A stretch of DNA of 64,000 nucleotides, taken from contig NC_135717.1 of NCBI RefSeq assembly GCF_964656455.1, positions 10,631,033 through 10,695,032 on the forward strand, written 5' to 3'. The stretch comes from Halichoerus grypus. Lineage: Eukaryota > Chordata > Mammalia > Carnivora > Phocidae. This document shows, piece after piece, positions 42,781-53,024 of the stretch; within the stretch, counting starts at the first letter, position 1, and every line of letters starts with the position of its first letter. The notes under the pieces were generated by a model. The model did not search any database, was not told the DNA's origin, and saw only the letters and a program-made list of their open reading frames with translations. A program made the position numbers and the translations under genes.

Positions 42781-42979
42781 TTTTTTTTTTTAAGATTTTA
42801 TTTATTTATTTGACAGAGAGAGACACAGTGAGAGAGGGAACACAAGCAGGGGGAGTGGGAGAGGGAGAAGCAGGCTTCCCGCGGAGCAGGGATCCCGATG
42901 CGGGGCTCGATCCCAGGACCCTGGGATCATGACCTGAGCCGAAGGCAGACGCTTAACGACTGAGACACCCAGGCGCCCC
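42781..42979 (-). mobile_element. Young Can-SINE, - strand, exact 15-bp duplication
   Basis: AAATAGCTATGTTTT flanks it at 42766-42780 and 42980-42994. The body has gacagagagagacacagtg, cttcccgcggagcaggg, gggctcgatcccaggaccc and ttaacgactgagacacccag. These variants, shared with 63282-63477, mark a younger subfamily. Confidence 0.98.
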
Positions 42980-42994
42980 AAATAGCTATGTTTT

Positions 42995-43515
42995 GACCCC
43001 CTGGGCCGGGGATCCTGTTGGAGCTGGTCTGTCCGTACTGTAGATGGGGTGGGATAACAGCGCCTCACCTGGCCTGCCCCCCTCACTGGGGGAGCCCACC
43101 TGGCTGGGTCAACACTAAGTGTGCAACTCCTGATGGGTCCACCCCCTTCATTTTCAGTTGAGACAGCCATAGAAGCTTCTAGAAGCAGTAAGGGGTCCAG
43201 AGGCTCACAGCAGGTCCAGGAGCTCTCTGTGCCTAGAGCTGCCCCCCATTTTGTCAATATAATCATAAGGAAGTGGGTTCGAATCATACTCACCAAGTTT
43301 TATTTACACACCAGCCCAAGAATCAGGCAATGGCTATTTTGAGCCCCTGCACCCTGCTGGGGTGTAGTTCTAGGAGGAGAGCAGGTGAGAACGTTTTGGG
43401 GGGTTGTGGGGAAGGGGTGTGGGCTACCCGGAGCCCCTCTCCTGCCTTCCGTTCCCCCGCAACCGTCTGTCACTTCCCTTCCAACTGCCTCATTTTCTTG
43501 CTGTTCACCCCTATG
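42995..43515. other. Unique sequence
   Basis: No gene or named repeat is recognised. Confidence 0.35.
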
Positions 43516-43530
43516 AACACTAGGTGGCAG
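43516..43530 (+). promoter_or_regulatory. CTCF-like motif
   Basis: AACACTAGGTGGCAG, followed by TGGTG, matches the CTCF core CCASYAGRKGGCR at all but one of its positions. It lies about 30 bases before a CpG cluster. Confidence 0.5.
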
Positions 43531-43549
43531 TGGTGCCCCATTAATAACC

Positions 43550-43630
43550 CGGGGAACCCCCGCGGCCACCGCGCATGGGCGGTCCCGGAGGCGGGGTCTA
43601 GACAGCCGCCAGGCTGGTGGCTTTATAAAC
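43550..43630 (+). promoter_or_regulatory. Candidate core promoter: CpG cluster, GC boxes and TATA-like box
   Basis: The text cccccgcggccaccgcgc is followed by GGGCGG at 43577-43582 and GGCGGGG at 43590-43596. TTTATAAA follows at 43622-43629. This is a compact arrangement that could start transcription to the right near 43650-43660. Downstream there is only a (CTT)n tract and L1/Tigger remnants, so any product would be non-coding as far as I can see. Confidence 0.35.
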
Positions 43631-43651
43631 TCTTTTCAGGCTTAGAATCCT

Positions 43652-43684
43652 TTCTTCTTCTTCTTCTTCTTTTTTTTTTTTTTA
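43652..43684. repeat. (CTT)n/poly-T tract
   Basis: Six or so TTC units are followed by a run of T. Confidence 0.9.
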
Positions 43685-43714
43685 CTGCACATTCTGGTGA
43701 CATCTTTTCCCACT

Positions 43715-43830
43715 CACGTTGAAAGCATTGAGATAGAATTCACATACCGTAAGTGCGCCCCTTCAAAGTGTATATTCACCAGGTTGTGTGCCCATCACTG
43801 CTAATTCCAGAAGGTGTCGTTCTGACAACG
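43715..43830 (-). repeat. L1 3' UTR fragment, antisense
   Basis: The words attgagatagaattcacatacc and gtgtatattcaccaggttgtg match the same L1 3' UTR segment seen at 17985-18060. Confidence 0.65.
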
Positions 43831-43977
43831 TCTCCCATGGAGGGCTATGGTGGAACAGGGTGGCGAGGGGGATTTTTTTCCCTATTGCTTTGACTGGGGA
43901 AAGAAGCTATTGCGTACCTCGCGTTGCACAGAAAGCTGTCAATTCTGCCCCCCACCCCAAATTGGAGCCAATCGGTA

Positions 43978-44416
43978 TATAGGCATACCTCGTTTTGGCG
44001 CACTTCACATTATGAAGCACTGCAGATACTGTGTTTTTTTCCAGCTTGATGGTTTGGGGCAGCCCTGCGTCAAGCAAGTCTTCCTGCACCGTTTTCCCAA
44101 CAGCATTTGCTCGCTTGGTGTCTCTGTGTCACATTTTGGCAATGCTCGCAATATCTCGAATTTTTTCATGATGGTTTTTGTTATGGTGATTTGTGATCAG
44201 TGATTATGAGTCCCTAAAAGCTCAGATGATGGTTAGCAGTTTTTACTTTTTTTTTTAGACATAATGCTATCGCACACTTAATGAAGTATGGTATAGTGGA
44301 AACATAACTTTTATAGGCACTGGGAAATAAAAAAATTCATTTGGCCTGTTTTATTGCGATATTCGCTTTATTGCCGTGGTCTGGAATCGAACCTGCAATA
44401 TCTCCAAGGTATGCTG
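43978..44416 (+). mobile_element. Tigger1-type (Tc1/mariner) deletion derivative
   Basis: The left end aggcatacctcgttttggcg and the right end gatattcgctttattgcc...ctccaaggtatgctg form inverted repeats (GGCATACCT / AGGTATGC). Inner words gcagccctgcgtcaagcaag, gtctctgtgtcacattttgg, aagctcagatgatggttagc and agacataatgctatcgcac match Tigger1 5' and 3' parts. The transposase gene in between is deleted at about 44215. Confidence 0.9.
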
Positions 44417-46240
44417 TCTTTCCTTTCCATCCCTCCTTGGGTCTATGGCATCTGATGGTGGAGGGGAAGGAGTAGAATTTGAGGTAAAGAGCTTTCTCCA
44501 GCGTTTCCTTGTGGCATTTCCCTCCCCTGTCTCCAGAGCAAGTGAGAGAGCAGGAAAAAAAATCACTGGAGGAGGTTAGGAGTGGTGGTGGGATGGGGGC
44601 TCACTCCCTGATCCCGCCCTTGCTAAGCTGTGGGTCTGCTCATGCGCTCCGACCCCTGCCATCAGACTGGCCTGCGAAGGGCTGGTGGGTTTGTTGGGAG
44701 AACTTGACACGACTGTGGTCTGTTTCTGGTCTAGAGAATTCTGCAGGTGTGAGACATACACCCTCCCCTCCCCCGTTCTCTGTGGCTCTGGGAGGAGACC
44801 CCAAGGATTCTGTGGCTCCGTGGCGAGAAGGTGGGGGAGAAATCGGACCCTGGGTATGTGAGGGCCACCAGAAAGGGGCTCGGAGCGTAGCCCATTGGCT
44901 GTCCCTCTCTCAGTGGGTCCCCTGGGATGGAGGCGGCTGTGTGAAGGTTGACACCACATTTGCATGCTGGGGAAACGCACTTAGTGCTCACTCAACAGTC
45001 TATGAGCCGGTGTGAGCATTCCCTTTAAGTTTAGTTGGGGCTATTGACTAGCTCTGGCCAAGTGACGCAGTCACTTCTGGGCCAAGGCAATGAGGAGCTG
45101 GCATGCTGGCTTTGTGTCTCTTTCCTTCTGCTGGAGCAACATCCAGACAGTCGGAGGAGGACAGCCCACACCCATCAGCCTGTGACGTGAGGGGGGGCAG
45201 GCCTCGGCCAGGCGAGGTCTCCGAGGTGCCTGCTCTGGTGAGGTCATTCCTCATCCTGACCGACACCTGTTCCCTCTTTGCAGGGGCGGACCCCCACGGT
45301 GGACTGAGCGTGGAACCGAGCGGGACCCACCAACTGCTCGTTAGCAAGGCAACCCCTCCTCCTTCGCGGTGTCTGTCCTCCCCACCCCAAACACAGCAGA
45401 GGGGCCAGGGTCCTGGAAGGGCCCAGAAGACCACCCTCTCTCCAGGCTTCAAGACCCGTGGGAGGAAGCCTGATGCACATCTGGGGAAGAAGAAAAGACG
45501 AGTGTTAATATTGCTAAGTGATGGGACTGGACCGGAGGAACCAGAAATGCCTGGAAGATGCTAGGATCCTCCGAGAAGTCCTGGAAGGGTGCAGTGGGGG
45601 ACAGTATTCCACAGAGCGTGGCCAGGGCAGCAAATGAGGCTGCCGTCACACGAATGAATGAGGCTGCTTCACATTTGTCGCCCCTCTGCGATGGGGCACT
45701 CCCTCTCTTTCTTAAACAGCTTCCTGGACACACAGAGATGTGGCAGAGGAAGCAAAGCCTGGGTGGCTGGGGGCTTGGAGCCCACCCTGTCTGTGGCCCT
45801 CGCCTCCCCGCTCCTCCGTGGGCACTCTCGGGCTGCATGGAGCACGGTTTGAAAACCACTGAAGAAACCAGACTTGCTCCCGCTCGGCCAGTTCGCGCAG
45901 AGAGCAGAACCGTGGCGCCTGTGTGGGATGGTGCCCCGTGACCCCAGCCCTGAGGACAGATGAAGCCCTTCTCTTTGCCCATCAGCTGTTCCGTGTCCTC
46001 CAAAGCCACCGAGGAAGGTGCCATCGCGGTCGTGAGTAAGGTCGGTGCCCCTTCTGCATCCCTAGAGCGTGCCTGGGATCCACCTTAGTGGTTCAGGAAG
46101 TCACATAGGGGAGTCGCCTGTACTTAACATCTGGTTGACTAACATCTGTTCTCTGTTCCTTGAATCCACTGCTAAGGCTCTGTCCCTGCCTCAGCGGAGT
46201 TTGGAGCTCGGGAGTGGGGAGGGTGGAGAGACGTGCACTC
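44417..46240. other. GC-rich unique sequence, no gene supported
   Basis: Open frames occur on both strands (44509-45015 +, 45048-45452 -, 45103-45564 +, 45449-46024 -) and overlap each other. None matches a family. A splice-acceptor-like cctgttccctctttgcag ends at 45282, but no matching donor or conserved coding text follows. Confidence 0.4.
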
Positions 46241-46308
46241 GTGCATGCATACACGTGGACACACACACGTGCGCATGCACACACACGTGCACATGCACAC
46301 ACGCACAG
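46241..46308. repeat. CA/CG-rich low-complexity tract
   Basis: An impure alternating purine-pyrimidine run (cacacacgtgcgcatgcac and similar) is a Z-DNA-prone pattern. Confidence 0.85.
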
Positions 46309-46504
46309 AGTGGTGGGGAGAGTGCTAGGTCAAAGTCTTGTTCCTGCTCCCTGGCCAGAGAGAAGCTGGGGGACGTCGCTGCCCCCCACGAGACCTGTGC
46401 AGAGTCCCTGTGGGGTGCAGTGGTGAGGGTCTTCCTGGCAGAGACAGAGGCCAGTCCTGAACGAGCCCAGCTGAGCTCTGGGTCGGGAGGGTAAGAAGGG
46501 GCCC

Positions 46505-46660
46505 CGAGAGGAAGCACCTTCACATTTGAAAGGCAACAGAATCACGCAGAGAGCTCGTTAGACCCTGGAGGGCGGGTCCATGGCCAACATTTCTGACTCA
46601 GCAGGTCCCGGATGGGAATCATGAATTCCTTGCATTTCCATACATTCCAGCGGAAGCTGG
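46505..46660 (+). mobile_element. MER5A-like (hAT-Charlie) fragment
   Basis: The words ggcaacagaatcacgcagag, agctcgttagaccctggagg and tctgactcagcaggtcccgg match the MER5A body. The terminal repeats are lost. Confidence 0.65.
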
Positions 46661-46957
46661 TGCCGCTTTGGGAGGACTGGCTGGGAAGCTGGAGGCTGGA
46701 GGCTCAGACTGGGCTGGGCTGTGGGGCTTCTGTGCATCCACCTGAGAAATGGGTTGGTGGCCATAGCACGAGGTCACGGGAGGATTAAATACATAGCAGC
46801 TGAGATCATACACTTAATAAACGGCAGCATGAGCCATAAATCGGAGCCTCACACTATGGTGCCTATCACGTTCCCTGGGGGCACAGAAGCCACCGTACAG
46901 ATCTCTTCCCCCCTTGAAAAAGGAGATGCCCAACTCTGGTCCCATTACCTCCTGCAG

Positions 46958-47432
46958 AAGGCAGAATAACGGTCTGCCTAGAAGTCCTTGTCCTGACCTA
47001 GAAGCTGTACAGCGGAGGGGATGTTGTGGGTGATTATAGTAAGGACCTTGAGATGGAGATACCATCTGGGATTATTCAGATGGGCTCCATGTAGCCATGA
47101 GGGTCCTTATAAAGGAAGGAAGGAGATAGGATTATTGGAGACAGAGCAAGAGATGTGACGATGGAAGTGGAAGAGAGAAAGAGAGGAGAGGGGGAAGATG
47201 CCACACTGAACCGACTTTGCCGATGGAGAATGGGCCGCGGGCCAAGGAACGGAGGTAGCTTCTAGAAGCTGGTCAAGCCAAGGAAGTGGGTTCTCCTCTA
47301 GAGCCTCCAGAAGGAACCAGCCCTGCTGACATCTCCATGTTGGGACCTCTGACCTCCAGAACCAGAGGAGGGACAGGTCTGTGTCATTTTCAGCCATTGC
47401 CCTGCTGGATACTTGTTACGGCAGTGGTAAGA
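46958..47432 (+). mobile_element. MLT1-type MaLR LTR, sense
   Basis: The order gattatagtaaggaccttgag, gagggtccttataaaggaag, gaagatgccacactgaac, ggccaaggaacggaggtagc, gaaccagccctgctgacatc and acttgttacggcagtggtaa follows an MLT1 LTR. Confidence 0.75.
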
Positions 47433-47898
47433 ACTCTCGCTTCCTCTGTTCTCCCTCCTTCACCTGATGCTCTTCCTCTCCCGGGAGGGCTCAGTTGACT
47501 TCCTCGGGGAAGCCTCTTTGATTTCCCCAGCTAGATGCACCTGCCCTCCTAGCTCCCCGAGTGTTGCCAAAGAGCAACATCACAATCGTAAAGTATGTAA
47601 ATGTTTGTGTCGTGACTCGTTAACGTTTTCCTCATTTTCCTCGCTGGCTGCAGGGTCAGCTCCGAGAGGGCACGGCTGTGCTCTCCCAGACCTGTCTCCA
47701 GCACCAGTCACAGCTGACTCGGCAGAGGCTCCCAGAATGTTCGTGTAAATGCAGGAACAAAGGAACTTCCAGTGTATCTACCCTCCTCCTGGGTCAGGCA
47801 GTGCCCGGTGCTGAGAACAGAATGCATCCATGCGTAGGGACAGGAGAAATCCTATCGCATCGTAGGGGCGGGCAAAACAAATGTAAAAGAGATGCAAC
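47433..47898. other. Unassigned sequence
   Basis: No gene is supported. Text at 47460-47760 (ctcccgggagggctcagttg, gtcctagctccccgagtg-like) may be old LINE 3' sequence. Confidence 0.35.
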
Positions 47899-47910
47899 TT
47901 AATTCACAGT

Positions 47911-48228
47911 TTCACAAGTCCAATTCTTAGAGACAGAAAGAAGAGTGGGGGTTTGCCAGTGGCCGGGGGAGGGGATGGGGAGTGAGTCTTTAATGGGGAT
48001 GGAGTTTCTTTTGGGGCACACGAGAAAGTTCTGCAGATGGATGGTGGGGATGGCTGCACATCAATGCAAATGCACTTAAAGCCACTGGACTATGCACTAA
48101 AAAAATGGTTAAGGTGGTACATTTTGTGTTATGTGTATTTTGCCACAATTTAAAAAAACCCCATAAATCTGCAGAACCCACCATTTGCATCCATGCATTA
48201 AAAGTCTTCATTCACTGAAAAAAAAAAA
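47911..48228 (+). mobile_element. 5'-truncated L1 3' end with poly-A and target duplication
   Basis: The words ggtttgccagtggccggggg, gatggggagtgagtctttaatg, agaaagttctgcagatggatg and ttgtgttatgtgtattttgcc are sense L1 3' UTR. TTAATTCACAGT occurs at 47899-47910 and 48229-48240, flanking the body and its A run (48217-48228). Confidence 0.85.
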
Positions 48229-48240
48229 TTAATTCACAGT

Positions 48241-49870
48241 GTCAGACCATGCTGGGAGAAAGTCCAGAAGGTTCTGGTCCAGTCAAAGATGAAGAACCAA
48301 GTACCTACCTTATCCCAACCTGGAGTCCCATGAATAGAAGCCACATTTCTGGGGGACGGGACCTGGGGAGGCTCTGGGGCGGTGGCCCTCCAGCTCCCCT
48401 TGACGGGGAGGTAGAGGGGATGCGCAGGGCCTCCTGGACCCAGGGCAAAGCTTCTGAGAGGTTCCCACCGGGGGAAATTCTACTAGTAAGAAATGTATTT
48501 GCCCGCTTCTGCTAGTAAGAGTTCCCTCTGGAGCAGGACCCCCATCTCAGCTTGAGGACGCCAGGGCTCCACATGGGTTGGGTTTCAGAGCTGAGATCCC
48601 CGCCAGCACGGCAGGACTTCTGAAGTCCTTTGGGAAGACAGCTGGTCCCCAGGAGGAGGGCCGGGTCGGGTCAGGCTGGGCGCAACTGCTGGGGCAGCTG
48701 GACCAGGGCCGAGGTGCCCAGAAGGCCAGGCTGAGCAGGTAGCCGGGGCGCCCATGACAGCCACCAGGTGTCTCTCTTGATTCATGGAAAAAGTTTGCAG
48801 GCCCCATGTGCTCAGGCTCCCAGGCCCGCCTGCGGCTGGGGAAGGCCCCAGAACACGCCGCTGTTGGTGCTTTCGCCTTGGGTTGGGAAGGAGGGCTCTG
48901 CTCTCCCTGAGCCGGGCGCTGCCGCAGCCACATCCATCACGGTGTGGCCGGTAGTCTGTGTGGTGGGCACCACAGCCCTTGCTTGTGTCCCTACCGGCAG
49001 GATGCGGGGCGGCATTAAAAGCTGCGGGCACAGCTCCAGGCCGGGCTCGTGGTCGTCGGTGGACAGGTGGTCCTTTGGGACCCCAAAGCTTGGAGGGCCA
49101 GGGCGAAACCTCAGGCCTCGGCTGGGAACAGGAGCTTCAGAAGGCAAACGTCTTTCTGGCACATTCACGGTCGAAAGAATAAGTGACCTACTCTATAGGG
49201 GCATCGCTGTGCCAGTTTTGCCCCCCGGGTGTTAATTACCCTCCTCCCAGGTGGCACAAGCACGGACCTGGGGAGGGTCTAGGCCCGGATCTAGGGTCTT
49301 ATGCCGGGGGCAGCCCCTGTCGGGAGTGGAGAGGAGCGTGGGGCTGTGAGCCGACACGCTAGATGGTGTCCGTGGAAGGTGGTCTAAGTTCACGAAGCGT
49401 GGCACCAAGGGCTGGACGAGAGTTGGCAGTCAGTGCTCCAGGGGCGTCTCCCACACACGGCTTGTTATCTGCATGTAGTGAACGTTCTGGACCCTGTGCG
49501 TGTGCCAGATGCCTGGCCCCAGGAGGCTGAGATGGGGGCACGCTGAGCGTAGGGCCATCCCAGCCCTGACAGGATCCACCCCAGAGGCAGCGGAAGTGAC
49601 CTGGGGAGGGCGCCGAGCCAGGAGTCCGATGGCTTGGTTTTAGGGTTGGGCTTGACCGTTTCCTGCCACTCTGTTGGGCTCTGGTTTCTTAGACTTTGTG
49701 AGCTATTGTTCCCAAAGGTCTTTTCTTCAAGACCAAGAAGCCGGGATATAGAGCTTTGGGCTTTTCTGTGGGGGTGTGAGCAAGTTCGAGAAGCAAGTCC
49801 TGAGAAGGGCTTTGCTGGCTCCGTGGGGTGGAATAGGGTCAGCGAGCAGCAGAGCCTGAAGGGAACCGAG
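48241..49870. other. GC-rich unique sequence with elevated CpG
   Basis: No repeat is recognised. 48640-49400 has many CpGs for this window. Overlapping frames at 48585-49031 (-), 48768-49235 (+) and 48812-49168 (-) show no motif. I find no exon that I can defend. Confidence 0.35.
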
Positions 49871-49874
49871 GCAA

Positions 49875-49975
49875 CCCTCCCATTGTACAGATGGGAGACT
49901 GAGGCCTTGAGATGGGAGCAAATTGCCCAGCCCCAGGCTCTGCTCTGCTCTGATGTGGCTGTTGGGCCTCAGTAG
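49875..49975 (-). repeat. MIR-like fragment, antisense
   Basis: The words cccattgtacagatgggag, actgaggccttgagatggg and agcaaattgcccagccccag are the reverse of the MIR core. Confidence 0.55.
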
Positions 49976-50111
49976 ACTGGGAAGAAGAGTGAGGTGGGCA
50001 CCTAGGGACCCTCAGCCTGAAGGAGGCTTCCAGCAGTCCTCAGAGGTATGGGGATCCTGGGTTTGGGGAGGCTCCAGATGGGGCTGACCGCATCTAGCTG
50101 GCAGACAGTGG

Positions 50112-50155
50112 ATGGTGGGCCTCTGAGACTCAGTGTCCTCATCTGTAACAGGAGC
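50112..50155 (+). repeat. Short MIR piece, sense
   Basis: The words ggcctctgagactcagtgtcc and tcatctgtaacagg match a few dozen bases of MIR. Confidence 0.4.
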
Positions 50156-50564
50156 CAGCTGTCCTGTGGACGGCAGAGGCCCCCCTAGCTCCGATCCAGC
50201 CCCACAGTCCACACCTGAGGACCGGAGCCCCACTTCCCTGTTGGCTGGTCTGCAACTCACATCTGTGCACCAGCCAGAAGGGATTGGAGCGTATCTGGAA
50301 CGCTCTTCCGCCCTGCATTTTTATTTTCTGATCTATTTCCAGCTAAGGATTCCATGTACCAATGAGAGCGGTTTCTGGTACTGTGTAGACATGGCCTGTG
50401 TGTATTTTCTCCCCACATGTCTTCTAGGACTCAATCTGATTTCCATATGGCCTGAGCTCGCCATGCGGATTTTGGCGGACCACCTAGTATCTTGTGCCTT
50501 CCAGAGTCTTTGGGGGCTGATGGTTGGGCTCCAGGGAAGGAGTCAAAGGAGAAAGTGTACATGG
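50156..50564. other. Unique sequence before the minisatellite
   Basis: No repeat is recognised. The 380-codon open frame that starts at 50133 begins here but has no recognisable domain in this part. Confidence 0.35.
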
Positions 50565-51268
50565 ATGGTGTGTGTGCATGTGTATGTGTGTGCTGTGTGT
50601 GCACATGTATGTGCGTGGTGTGTACACACATGTATGTGCTGGTGTGCGCATGTGTATGTGCGTGCTGTGTGCACATGTATGTGCATGGTGTGTGCATTCA
50701 CGTATGCTATCTGTGTGTGCACGTGTATGTGTGTGGTGTGTGCATTCACGTATGTTATCTGCTATCTATGTGTGTGCACGTGTATGTTTGCGATACGTGT
50801 GTTCATGTATGTTAACTCTGTGCACGCACGTGTATGTGCATGGTGTGTGTGCACATGTATGTGTGTGGTGCGTGCATTCACGTATGCTATCTGTGTGTGT
50901 ACGTGTATGTGCTGGTGTGTGTGCATGTATGCTATCTCTGTGCACGCACGTGTATGTGCATGGTGTGTGTGCACATGTATGTGTGTGGTGCGTGCATTCA
51001 CGTATGCTATCTCTGTGTGCACGTGTATGTGTGTGATATGTGTTCATGTATGCTATCTCTGTGCACGCACGTGTATGTGCATGGTGTGTGTGCACATGTA
51101 TGTGTGTGGTGCGTGCATTCACGTATGCTATCTCTGTGTGCACGTGTATGTGTTCATGTGTGCTATCTCTGTGCATGCACATGTATGTGCATGGTGTGTG
51201 CGCATGTATGTGTGTGGCATTTACATTCATGTATGCTATCTGTGTGTGCACAGGCACGGGCATAGGTA
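50565..51268. repeat. TG-rich minisatellite with ~110-121-bp higher-order units
   Basis: Short words (gtgtatgtgcatggtgtgtg, gcacatgtatgtg, gtgcattcacgtatgctatc) recur for about 700 bases. From 50816 the words assemble into larger units starting ctctgtgcacgcacgtg at 50816, 50936 and 51057, with a related ctctgtgcatgcacatg at 51167, giving periods of 120, 121 and 110. The array lacks stop codons in several frames on both strands, which makes the long open frames 50133-51275 (+) and 50766-51470 (-). Their products are Cys/Val/Met- and Thr/His-rich repeats and are unlikely to be real proteins. Confidence 0.95.
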
Positions 51269-51269
51269 C

Positions 51270-51690
51270 ATGTGAGATAGAAGGGGTGGGCCTCCTGGGA
51301 GGGCGTGGGGAGCCCAGGGTACCCACAAACTCAGTCTCTGCCCCCGTGGACCGTCTCCAGGCAGATTCAATTACTTGCAGTAAGGACGGAGCTTCAGTTT
51401 GGATGGAAGGGAGGCTGGCTTTGTGGGAAAAATGGAGGTCGGCCCTTGAACCCAGACGTGTGGAAGGCACTTGACATTTTCTTAAGGGCTTAGGGGCTTT
51501 TGTGTGTCTGAGACGAGTAGAATGGGATCCCCTTGCTTCCAGTAGGAAGTACAGAAGGCCTAGGCCCCGCTCTTCCTAAGTAGCCCCCATCCCCGTCCAG
51601 CACCTGTTCTGTTGGCTTCGAGGCCCTGGTGCACGTGGTGTATGGAAGCCAGGAGGCCATAGATGCTGGGGCGATGGCACTTCACTGGGC
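51270..51690. other. Unassigned sequence
   Basis: No gene or named repeat is recognised. Confidence 0.35.
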
Positions 51691-52010
51691 TTCACGTTGG
51701 ATGATGGTGTGGAAAACAAGCCACAGCTAAATTAGTTTTCTGCAACCTGATCTGCAATATGCTTGTGATAATAAATGCTAATAATCTCACTTGCAGTGCC
51801 ATGTGCTGGCCGATCGTGGTTAAATTCTATAGTCCTGCTATTCTGTAGTTTCTGATCTACAAAAAATGGATTTAATTGTAGATCTTCCATTACGTTAGTT
51901 GTAACCAGACTTTGAGAAGGTTAAGTGACCGCAGGAGAAAGGGCTTAATTTAGTGTCATTTCTAAGCGAATGGCCAGTGAACGCTGGCTCTTCCTATCAG
52001 CTCTTATTTA
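51690..52010. promoter_or_regulatory. Candidate conserved non-coding element (TAAT-rich)
   Basis: This repeat-free stretch is dense in homeodomain-type cores: acagctaaattagttttctg, gataataaatgctaataatc, ggatttaattgtagatc and gcttaatttagtg. It differs in composition from the GC-rich DNA before it. Conservation is guessed from appearance only. Confidence 0.3.
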
Positions 52011-52077
52011 TTGACCAGTTTCCTCACGACCCATCTCATTCCCAAATTATGTGAGTCAGGTTCCAAAACAAAAACCA

Positions 52078-52211
52078 GGGGTGCCTGGGTGGCTCGGTCA
52101 GTAAAGCCTCAGGGTGGTCCTGAGATCAAGTCCCGCATCAGGCTCCCTGCTCAGTGGGGAGTCTGCTTCTCTCCCTCTGCCCCTCCCCTTGTTTGTGCTC
52201 TCTCTCTCAAA

Positions 52212-52246
<35 letters not shown>

Positions 52247-52259
52247 ATCTTTTAAAAAA
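52078..52259 (+). mobile_element. Can-SINE, + strand, head deleted internally, long AAAT tail
   Basis: The head ggggtgcctgggtggctcgg runs into gtaaagcctcagggtggtcc, a deletion of the usual gtctgccttcggctcaggtc segment. The tail has ten AAAT units (52208-52249), a microsatellite in its own right. Confidence 0.95.
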
Positions 52260-53024
52260 TGAAAACCACCCATTAAAATAAAGAATAAAGAGAAGAATGG
52301 GTCAGGATAAAAGGAAAATGAGAATACAAAAAAAGAGGAGGGCAGAATGAAATTATAACATGCAGGGACCCAAGCTATGAAGTCCCATAGTTTTACTGTG
52401 GGGAGGGACAGGGGGACGGGGCTGCACATGGGATCTGAATGTCGCAGAGGCCAAAGCAAGAAGGAAACATCCCCAGGTGCATGTGGCTGGTGATTGGCAG
52501 GACTTCAGAGCCCGTGTCAGGACACTTGGCAGAGATAGGGTGAGAGTCTGGCCCCTGGACTCTCCATTTCGAGACCTTTCCACTAGTCTCTGTGACTTCC
52601 CAGTGGGTCAGCTGCAGAGGCCGAGCTGGGGCCTTCACAGCGTGAGCTATAGGGCCAGAAGTGGTGGCCAGTGGAGGCCCAGCCCCAGGGGACAAATGGT
52701 TCCACCCTGGTGATTGGTTGCCCTGAGATTTGGGCAAACCCATTGTGTGTTCTCCACTGGTTCCACTTCTCAGGATTCAGTTTGTTCCCGAATGTCACTC
52801 TTCTGTCTTGAGCATGGACACCTTTGGAATGATTCCTTTGAGGCCTCAGTTGCGCTAGCCTTAGGGAGGGATTTGAAGATTTCCTCCTTACCCACCTGCA
52901 GGGAAGGCACCATCCTCTGGGGACACCTCTCCCTGCCAGGCCCTTGAGCTTTCACTGAATTTTGATCACTATGATTGTCATCACTATATCTAATCTCACT
53001 GAACACCTGCTGATGGGCAGTTCA
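52260..53024. other. Unassigned sequence
   Basis: No gene is supported. A short AG/AT-rich part follows the SINE, then GC-balanced unique DNA. Confidence 0.35.

Noticed and set aside
42802..43296. 164-codon - strand frame
   Set aside because: It contains the same SINE-derived peptide (KRLPSAQVMIPGSWDRAPHRD) and is a repeat artefact.
45103..46024. Possible exon after an acceptor-like cctgttccctctttgcag ending at 45282
   Set aside because: No donor, no conserved coding text and an equally long frame on the opposite strand.
50133..51275. 380-codon open frame on the + strand
   Set aside because: Most of it translates a TG-rich minisatellite that lacks stops on both strands. The product is a Cys/Val/Met repeat with no domain.
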